From Acidithiobacillus sp. (GTDB lineage: Bacteria; Pseudomonadota; Gammaproteobacteria; Acidithiobacillales; Acidithiobacillaceae), in the NCBI GenBank assembly GCA_028065135.1, contig JAPTWR010000023.1, positions 1 to 16,311 on the forward strand: a stretch of 16,311 bases of DNA. Direction: 5' to 3'. The position numbers were made by a program, and so were the translations under genes. The notes beneath the pieces are model-generated. The model saw only the letters and a list, made by a program, of their open reading frames with translations. It was not told where the DNA came from and made no database searches. Positions 1 through 5,247 of this stretch are shown in pieces. Position 1 is the stretch's first letter, and each line of letters begins with the position of its first letter.

Positions 1-244
1 GGAACATTTCTGCCCGTTCCCGCGCATAATCCCAGAAATCCTCAGAGGCTTCCGGATCTTTTTCATACAGCAGCAGGGAGATGGTTTGCAGGGTTTCTTC
101 ATCCTCTTCGACGAGTAATGCGTCCACAGCTTCCCCCAATTGGGGTTCCACAGAAAATTCATTGTCCAACAGATAGCGCGTTGCCAGTGCGGTGATGGCG
201 AGCGCCTGCGGAGAGGCCACGTTACTGCCGGTAGAGGCTTTCAT
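1..244 (-). CDS. Hypothetical protein, N-terminal part (cut by left window edge)
   Basis: An open minus-strand frame starts at the ATG at 244-242 and runs off the left edge, giving 81 residues without a stop. It begins MKASTGSNVASPQALAI and continues as a mostly acidic, helical-looking sequence rich in Glu and Asp, with an LLVEEDEET stretch and a DFWDYARERAEMF segment. The start lies 4 nt after the stop of the H-NS-like gene, so the two are probably co-transcribed and translationally coupled. No strong Shine-Dalgarno is visible. I do not recognise the family, and the missing C-terminus prevents a call. Confidence 0.7.
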   Translation of the reverse strand, partial: MKASTGSNVASPQALAITALATRYLLDNEFSVEPQLGEAVDALLVEEDEETLQTISLLLYEKDPEASEDFWDYARERAEMF

Positions 245-248
245 CGAT

Positions 249-575
249 TCAACCCGCCGCTTTTTTGCAGGCTTGTTGGGCTTCTTCACTCAACGCCTTG
301 AACCAGGCAGGTTTGGGTCCTGCTCCTTTCCAGACCAGATTGGGATCCGTTGGATGCTGATACCAAAAGGCTGGGGACTTGCGCACGCGACGCGTTTTCT
401 GCGGTTCAGAAGGAACCAGTTTCAGGAGGTCCTTGGCGGTCAATCCCAAGTCCTCAACGATCCGGCGTATTTCTGCCAATCCTTCGTCCTTGGCTTGTTT
501 GAGAAGCTCCTCCACCCGTTTATCAGCGGCTTCTTTGGCTTTTTTAGCCGCTTCCAATTCTTGCAAGATGCTCAT
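249..575 (-). CDS. H-NS/HvrA-type histone-like nucleoid-structuring protein
   Basis: A 108-residue protein with the two-part layout of the H-NS family. Residues 1 to about 45 are a charged heptad-like helix (LQELEAAKKAKEAADKRVEE) suited to oligomerisation, followed by a basic linker (TRRVRKSP, 61-68). The C-terminal domain at about 70-97 contains YQHPTDPNLVWKGAGPKPAW, matching the family DNA-binding loop pattern Y-x-x-P, W-x-G-x-G-x-x-P-x-W. Such proteins bind AT-rich DNA and silence horizontally acquired genes. The start is supported by AGAGAG 9 nt upstream. It sits at the downstream end of a foreign-looking minus-strand array, so it may be a local silencer of the island or simply a host gene at its border. 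Family assignment is firm; targets are unknown. Confidence 0.88.
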   Translation of the reverse strand: MSILQELEAAKKAKEAADKRVEELLKQAKDEGLAEIRRIVEDLGLTAKDLLKLVPSEPQKTRRVRKSPAFWYQHPTDPNLVWKGAGPKPAWFKALSEEAQQACKKAAG

Positions 576-599
576 GGTTTCATTCTCTCTGGGTGGGCG

Positions 600-707
600 T
601 TAATGGGCCTGCTTCCGTTCCCATCGGGGATGCAGCAGTTCGGTGACTATTTCAACCTCATTGAGGGCCGTGGTCACGACAAGAGTGGCGACGCAGTTTT
701 TCTTCAT
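600..707 (-). CDS. Possible 35-residue ORF between EcsC and H-NS genes
   Basis: ATG at 707-705 opens a 35-codon frame ending in TAA at 602-600. It begins MKKNCVATLVVTTALNEVEI and has a basic C-terminus (RWERKQAH). It starts 10 nt after the EcsC stop and ends 25 nt before the H-NS start, filling the gap almost exactly, with a weak GAGA upstream. No family is recognised. It may be a real microprotein, a remnant or chance. Confidence 0.28.
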   Translation of the reverse strand: MKKNCVATLVVTTALNEVEIVTELLHPRWERKQAH

Positions 708-717
708 GTCGTTTTCT

Positions 718-1389
718 CTATTCATCGAAGTAGGTTACCCCCTCGGTAATAAACATCTTCTTGGCTGTTTTGCCGATCATCCGCGTCGTCACAGAGTCGA
801 AAGCCCCACTAATTGCTCCACCAAGGAAGGGCACAAGTTTCCCCATATTGATGAGGCCTGTACTTCCCGCTTTTGTGACCAGCCGAAACCCTACCGCTTG
901 GTTGATTTTTATCAAAATCGTTCCAGGGATTTTTTTAATGGCGGATTCGGCGACTTTCACGCCGAACTTTATGCCAAAATCTTTGGCGATGTCGGCGATC
1001 GAATTACCGGTCAAAGCCATATATACAAATGTTTTCACCTGATCCTGTTGCAGGTTATAGCCGCCCATATGCGCAATGGCCGCTGACATTCGTATTTGTA
1101 TGAACACTACAGCGGCAATATTTGCCGGTATGGCCACGGGCAGCGTAATCAATCCACCCATCCCCGATAAAAAACCGGCAGTGCCCGCTTTGGCTATCTG
1201 CCAACTGATGAGGCTCTCAGCCGCTTTCTCGGGATCTCCGTCATTTTTCTGAAGATAATCTTCTGCAAGTTCTATGGCTGTTTCCAAACCCAATCCGCCA
1301 GTTGTGGCTTTTTCATAGGCGTAATCCAGCACTTTCATCATGTTGGATTTTTCGTCTTGATTATCGGTACGTGTCACCATGTTGAACAT
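718..1389 (-). CDS. EcsC family protein
   Basis: A 223-residue protein whose sequence matches the EcsC family, a poorly understood group named after Bacillus EcsC. The N-terminus (LDYAYEKATTGGLGLETAIELAEDYL) is typical. A strongly hydrophobic stretch at about 67-99 (AGFLSGMGGLITLPVAIPAN and onward) suggests membrane association, followed by amphipathic, Gly- and Lys-rich segments and a hydrophobic GKLVPFLGGAISGAFDSV at 183-200. I chose the ATG at 1389 because AGAGAG lies 6 nt upstream; an upstream ATG at 1407 would add six residues but has no comparable site. The frame stays open back into the hsdM region, but that extension is a shadow. The gene begins 79 nt after the hsdM stop on the same strand, so it may be read through from the restriction operon. 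Biochemical role unknown. Confidence 0.8.
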   Translation of the reverse strand: MFNMVTRTDNQDEKSNMMKVLDYAYEKATTGGLGLETAIELAEDYLQKNDGDPEKAAESLISWQIAKAGTAGFLSGMGGLITLPVAIPANIAAVVFIQIRMSAAIAHMGGYNLQQDQVKTFVYMALTGNSIADIAKDFGIKFGVKVAESAIKKIPGTILIKINQAVGFRLVTKAGSTGLINMGKLVPFLGGAISGAFDSVTTRMIGKTAKKMFITEGVTYFDE

Positions 1390-1468
1390 TGCATGCTCTC
1401 TATTCATAAAAAAAGAACCCATCTGAATGACTACCTGGTGAGCCGTGGAAACGGTTTGCCCTATAGAT

Positions 1469-3085
1469 TCAGTGATGTCTGCCCAGAAGCGGCAACCCCA
1501 ATTCCTGCAAAAAGGCATTATGCCGCTGGGTAGCCTCGGCGATCTGGTCTTCCAGTGTCGCCAGTTGCTGATGGACGGCTTGCAGATCAATTTCCTCTTC
1601 CGGTGTTGCTGTGCTGATATACCGGCTGATATTGAGGTTGTAATCATTGTCCGCAATCTCGGTCATAGGGACCCTGCGAGCGTAACGCTCTTCTTCCCGG
1701 CGAAATTGGTAGGTGTCGATGATCTTGTCGATATCTTCAGGGCGTAAGCGATTCTGGCGTTTGCCTTTCTCAAAGTGTTCGGCAGCGTTGATGAAGAGCA
1801 CGTCATCGGGTTTCTTGCACTTTTTCAGGACGAGAATGCAAACCGGAATGCCGGTGGAGAAAAAGAGATTGGCGGGCAGGCCGATAACGGTGTCGATGTT
1901 CCCATCCTTGAGGAGTTTGGTGCGGATGCGTTCTTCCGCACCCCCGCGAAACAGCACACCATGGGGCAGAATGATGGCCATGACGCCTTCAGGTTTGAGG
2001 TAATGAAAGCCATGTAACAAAAAGGCGAAGTCAGCAGCAGATTTGGGCGCCAGACCGTAGTTCTTGAAACGCATGTCTTCACTCAGCGCACTATTGGGTT
2101 CCCAGCGATAGCTGAACGGCGGATTAGCCACTACCGCATCAAACTGCGGAGCCTTGGCGGGATTGGCTTCGCGGAGATAGTCCCAATCATTCGCCAGGGT
2201 GTCGCCATGGTAGATTTCAAATTCGGAGTCTTTGACGCCATGAAGCAGCATGTTCATGCGCGCCAGGTTATAGGTAGTGATGTTCTTTTCCTGTCCGTAG
2301 ATTTTGCCGATGCCATGCGATCCCATGCGATGCCGGACATTCAGCAGTAGCGATCCTGAACCACAGGCAAAATCCAGAACGCTGTCCAGTTGTTTTTTCT
2401 TGCCGGTAGCCGGATCCTGACTGTCGAGGGTGACGATACCGGAGAGGATGCTGGAAATCTGTTGCGGGGTGTAAAACTCGCCCGCCTTTTTACCCGATCC
2501 TGCGGCAAACTGGCCGATTAGATATTCATAAGCATCGCCCAGGACATCCTGATTGGTGGAGAATTGGGACAATCCCGCAGCGATGGCCTGAATGACCGTG
2601 CATAGCTGTTGGTTGCGGGCACTGTAGTCCTTACCCAATTTTTCGGAGTTCAGATTGATCTCCGAAAAGAGGCCGTTAAAGGTACTGGCGAAGGATTCGT
2701 TCTCAATGTAATCGAAACCCTTTTGCAGCTTATGGAGCAATTCTGCGTTTTGGGTGCGGGCCAGTTCCGAGATGCTGCCCCAGAGGTATTCAGGACGAAT
2801 CACATAGTGGATTTTGCGGCGCATCTGCGTTTCAAAAGCGTCGATATCCTCGGGATTGTGGGCATACCAGAGGGCCAGTGGGGTACGGCGGTCACCGGCT
2901 TCCAGACGCGGATAATCGGGACCCAGTTCCTTGGCTGCGGCCATTTCGTAGTTATCGGACAGATAACGCAGAAACAGAAAGGAGAGCATGTAATCGCGGA
3001 AGTCATCGGCATTCATGGCACCGCGTAGCTGATCGGCAATGCCCCAGAGGGTGTTGCCCAGTTGTTTTTGGTCGATTTCAGTCAT
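1469..3085 (-). CDS. hsdM: Type I restriction-modification methyltransferase subunit HsdM
   Basis: A 538-residue N6-adenine methyltransferase subunit. The N-terminal helical HsdM domain (LGNTLWGIADQLRGAMNADD, then DYMLSFLFLRYLSDNYE) is followed by the catalytic domain. The SAM-binding motif I is LDFACGSGSLLL at about 237-248 and the adenine-methylase motif IV is NPPF at 321-324. GEFYTP at 202-207 is also characteristic. HsdM pairs with HsdS to methylate the recognition site and with HsdR for restriction. The ATG at 3085 is chosen because MTEIDQKQLG matches the usual start of this subgroup; the frame extends 38 codons further upstream into unrelated sequence. It begins 35 nt after the small 72-residue gene; AAGGGA is present but about 13 nt away. 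It is last in the operon rather than first, an unusual but known order. Confidence 0.96.
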   Translation of the reverse strand: MTEIDQKQLGNTLWGIADQLRGAMNADDFRDYMLSFLFLRYLSDNYEMAAAKELGPDYPRLEAGDRRTPLALWYAHNPEDIDAFETQMRRKIHYVIRPEYLWGSISELARTQNAELLHKLQKGFDYIENESFASTFNGLFSEINLNSEKLGKDYSARNQQLCTVIQAIAAGLSQFSTNQDVLGDAYEYLIGQFAAGSGKKAGEFYTPQQISSILSGIVTLDSQDPATGKKKQLDSVLDFACGSGSLLLNVRHRMGSHGIGKIYGQEKNITTYNLARMNMLLHGVKDSEFEIYHGDTLANDWDYLREANPAKAPQFDAVVANPPFSYRWEPNSALSEDMRFKNYGLAPKSAADFAFLLHGFHYLKPEGVMAIILPHGVLFRGGAEERIRTKLLKDGNIDTVIGLPANLFFSTGIPVCILVLKKCKKPDDVLFINAAEHFEKGKRQNRLRPEDIDKIIDTYQFRREEERYARRVPMTEIADNDYNLNISRYISTATPEEEIDLQAVHQQLATLEDQIAEATQRHNAFLQELGLPLLGRHH

Positions 3086-3120
3086 GATGGCAGGGGATCC
3101 CTTGGGAAAAAGTGTTTCGC

Positions 3121-3339
3121 TCAGACATCGGCGGTTCCGGATGATTTCTGGGCCTCGGCATCGGCTTCGCGCAGTTCCTGGGCGGAAATGCGGACGCATT
3201 GCCCATCCCGGACCATCACAATGCCGGTATTAGTTTGTATGGCGATCTGTCTGGCCAGTTGAGCGGCTCGACGCATGGCCGCCATGGAAGCGCGCAAATC
3301 CGGATTACGGGCCTGGGCGATGTCTTTGCCGGTATTCAT
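3121..3339 (-). CDS. Small protein partnered with the zeta-like kinase (candidate antitoxin)
   Basis: A 72-residue protein. Residues about 16-36 are a helical, Ala/Arg/Met-rich segment (RASMAAMRRAAQLARQIAIQ), followed by a short beta-like piece TNTGIVMVRDGQCVRISAQEL at 36-56. The start ATG at 3339 overlaps the zeta-like stop by 4 nt (ATGA) and has GGGGAGA at about 8 nt, favouring it over the ATG 5 codons upstream. The tight coupling implies it acts with the kinase, as partner or antidote. From memory, small proteins with a TGxxVVxxxGxxVxI signature often neighbour AAA/zeta-type ATPases; no function is assigned to them as far as I know. The antitoxin role is inference. Confidence 0.8.
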   Translation of the reverse strand: MNTGKDIAQARNPDLRASMAAMRRAAQLARQIAIQTNTGIVMVRDGQCVRISAQELREADAEAQKSSGTADV

Positions 3340-3857
3340 GGATTTTCTCCCCATTCCAACAGTAAAGGTTCTGGACCGCTATTATCATACTTCGCCCAGC
3401 TATTGACGCGATATCGATAGTATTGCTCGAAGTGCTGTAATCCCGCATCAAAGCGGCGGCGAATGACCTGCTCAGGGATATCGTGACCGCCCTGACGCAC
3501 CCGTTCGGCCACTCGGGCAATGGCAGTTTCGGCATTGGGTAAGGCCAGAAAAAACAGTTCCACGTCATATCCCTGTGATCGCCATTGTTGAATATGGCGT
3601 AAATAGGTGAGACCAGAAAGAGTGGTTTCAAAGGCCAGGCTTTCTCGACGACGGACACAGGCGGCAATTTCTTCGAGCATCAATCGTCCTGCCCGCATGT
3701 TGGCTACTTCAGGGGCAAAGGGGGATAGACCGGCTGCGATCAGATCCGCATTGATGAAACGTGGGCACTGGGCTTCATCGGGCAGAAAGGATCGGGCAAA
3801 GGTGGTTTTACCGGCGCCATTGGGTCCTGCGATGATGATAATTTTGGGGCTGGGCAT
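3336..3857 (-). CDS. Zeta toxin family / AAA P-loop kinase-like protein inside the RM operon
   Basis: A 173-residue P-loop protein. Walker A GPNGAGKT is at 11-18, after a hydrophobic strand KIIIIA. The family signature FINADLIAAGLSPF lies at 34-47 with the Asp expected to be catalytic at D38. FETTLSG is at 76-82 and the Arg-rich lid RVAERVRQGGHDIPEQ is at about 115-130, followed by RRRF. This pattern matches zeta/PezT-like proteins, which phosphorylate UDP-amino sugars, or related nucleotide kinases of the same fold. Length is shorter than plasmid zeta toxins but usual for chromosomal relatives. The start lies 2 nt after the hsdS stop, with GAGGAA upstream; its stop overlaps the next small gene by 4 nt. 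Substrate and toxicity are unproven. Confidence 0.88.
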   Translation of the reverse strand: MPSPKIIIIAGPNGAGKTTFARSFLPDEAQCPRFINADLIAAGLSPFAPEVANMRAGRLMLEEIAACVRRRESLAFETTLSGLTYLRHIQQWRSQGYDVELFFLALPNAETAIARVAERVRQGGHDIPEQVIRRRFDAGLQHFEQYYRYRVNSWAKYDNSGPEPLLLEWGENP

Positions 3858-3859
3858 GC

Positions 3860-5128
3860 CTATTCCTCAGAGACCTGCGGGAATAACTGCTGCATTAAGC
3901 CTTTTTTGTGGGTCTTGAGCGCTTCGAGCTTTTGGGTTTGGGCGGTGATGAGGTCATCGAGGCTGGTTAGGCATGAGGCGATGCGTTTCTGCTCATCAAG
4001 TTCTGGGAGATACACGGGTAGTGCCTCTAAGACACCAGCATTTACATTCTTTTGTGCCCCTCCCGCTTCTGCGCCCAAAACAAATCGTTTTCCTATTTCA
4101 GAATTTATAAATGCACAAAGGTATTTTGCGTCCAAAAGACTCTTCTTTGGCCGAGTTATTAGAGACGTAAAACACTGCGCGTTGTGGTAACGCTCGGTAA
4201 CAACCGCAGACAAACCGGGGTAGCCAGTTCTAACCGTGATGACATCTCCCGATCTCAATCGTTTGTTCTTGTGAGCCGCTTCGTAAGCGGGATCGATGAA
4301 TAGAAGGCTGGAATCATCGATTTTTCCCTCTTTGATGTTTTGATTCCTCAGCATAGGCACGCCAGTTTCACGATATGCATGAGTGGCAGCGCTTGCTATT
4401 CCGACCATAATCTTGTCGGCCAAGGCAGCGAGTGGCAAAGTTTGCCACTCCCCAGCATTTTGAAATTCAGGAAAACGAAGACGGGGTTGTGTTTCTCCTT
4501 CGCGGGGGAAAAGCTGCTGCATCAGCCCTTTTTTATGGGCCTTGAGACTATCAAGCTTTTGCGCCTCCAGCGTGATCAGGTCGTCGAGGGAGGAAAGGCA
4601 TTCGGCGATTTTTTGTTGTTCTGCAGGACTTGGGAGCGCAACTTGCAGCTTCATAAAGTCATTCTTGCTCATCACCCGATTTCTTCCCGCTCCGCCGGGA
4701 GAAATCACGCCCAAGTTGTAAACAAATTGTTTATCGAGGATAAAGTATCTGAAGAATCCAGGGGTCGTTCTGCCTTTCTCAAATGTGTAGGTGGGAAATC
4801 GGTGTGACACCAGTGCTCCCTCGTCACGCTCTTTAGCAATCGCCACCGCTCCTTCCCAAGCAAACGTGATGTTCACGATCAGGTCGTTGGCCTTCACCTC
4901 GTATAGTTGATCCATTGAGTTCTTCGCAGGGTCTTCGAGCAGCTTCAAGAAAGTGCCCTTCCCATGACTTCTCAGGCCAAGGCCCAGATATGTCTCAGCT
5001 GGTTTTGGCCTTTCTCGCACTACTGGCGAAAGGACTTCATCAAAGCGGTTTACTTTCCAAGGCTCCGCCCCCCGAAACTCCGGAAACCGCAGCCTGGGCA
5101 CCCGTCCATTATTTGTTATTCCACTCAT
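3860..5128 (-). CDS. hsdS: Type I restriction-modification specificity subunit HsdS
   Basis: A 422-residue HsdS, which reads the bipartite DNA target. It has the expected twofold layout: PRLRFPEF at 11-18, first target-recognition domain to about 165, conserved helix KIAECLSSLDDLI...GLMQQLFP at 173-208, a second PRLRFPEF at 215-222, second recognition domain to about 375, and the repeated helix RIASCLTSLDDLI...GLMQQLFP at 382-417. The start ATG overlaps the stop of the 40-codon ORF by 4 nt, with AGGAAAG about 9 nt upstream. The stop is 2 nt before the zeta-like gene. The recognition domains have more AT-rich stretches than their flanks, consistent with domain exchange. Target sequence cannot be deduced. 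Confidence 0.96.
   Translation of the reverse strand: MSGITNNGRVPRLRFPEFRGAEPWKVNRFDEVLSPVVRERPKPAETYLGLGLRSHGKGTFLKLLEDPAKNSMDQLYEVKANDLIVNITFAWEGAVAIAKERDEGALVSHRFPTYTFEKGRTTPGFFRYFILDKQFVYNLGVISPGGAGRNRVMSKNDFMKLQVALPSPAEQQKIAECLSSLDDLITLEAQKLDSLKAHKKGLMQQLFPREGETQPRLRFPEFQNAGEWQTLPLAALADKIMVGIASAATHAYRETGVPMLRNQNIKEGKIDDSSLLFIDPAYEAAHKNKRLRSGDVITVRTGYPGLSAVVTERYHNAQCFTSLITRPKKSLLDAKYLCAFINSEIGKRFVLGAEAGGAQKNVNAGVLEALPVYLPELDEQKRIASCLTSLDDLITAQTQKLEALKTHKKGLMQQLFPQVSEE
3878..3985 (-). repeat. hsdS internal repeat, distal copy
   Basis: Encodes HsdS residues 382-417, the distal conserved spacer helix. It aligns with 4505-4612 in both protein (SLDDLI, KKGLMQQLFP) and DNA, with scattered substitutions. 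Such repeats set the distance between half-sites and can support recombination between recognition domains. Confidence 0.8.
4505..4612 (-). repeat. hsdS internal repeat, proximal copy
   Basis: Encodes HsdS residues 173-208, the central conserved helix, and is homologous to 3878-3985. The octapeptide PRLRFPEF follows it, as it also precedes the first recognition domain, so each half of HsdS is a full repeat unit. Confidence 0.8.
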
Positions 5129-5247
5129 CCGTTGTACTTTCCTAGTTCATCCTGCCGTAGCGGGTATTCCACGCTTAATTCATCAATCTGCAAACGCTTT
5201 GTTTCCAATCGCGTGATAGCCGCGTTCTTGGACTGTTTACTGTTCAT
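5125..5247 (-). CDS. 40-codon ORF bridging hsdR and hsdS
   Basis: The ATG at 5247-5245 opens a 40-residue frame that begins inside the last 11 nt of hsdR and ends in a TGA overlapping the hsdS ATG (ATGA). The protein is hydrophilic, starting MNSKQSKNAAITRLETKRL and ending in a charged tail with DELSVEY and RQDELGKYNG. GGAGG is present, but only 3 nt before the start. The exact fit between two genes with overlaps at both ends suggests translational coupling, as a real small subunit or as a leader that controls hsdS translation. No family is recognised, and a chance frame of this size is possible. Confidence 0.5.
   Translation of the reverse strand: MNSKQSKNAAITRLETKRLQIDELSVEYPLRQDELGKYNG

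Noticed and set aside
1390..1468. Terminator between hsdM and the EcsC gene
   Set aside because: The minus strand has a T7 run, but only a 4-base stem (CCGT/ACGG) well upstream of it, so no convincing intrinsic terminator.
2609..3028. 139-codon plus-strand frame
   Set aside because: It lies wholly antisense to hsdM, which has clear catalytic motifs; no start signal or family resemblance.
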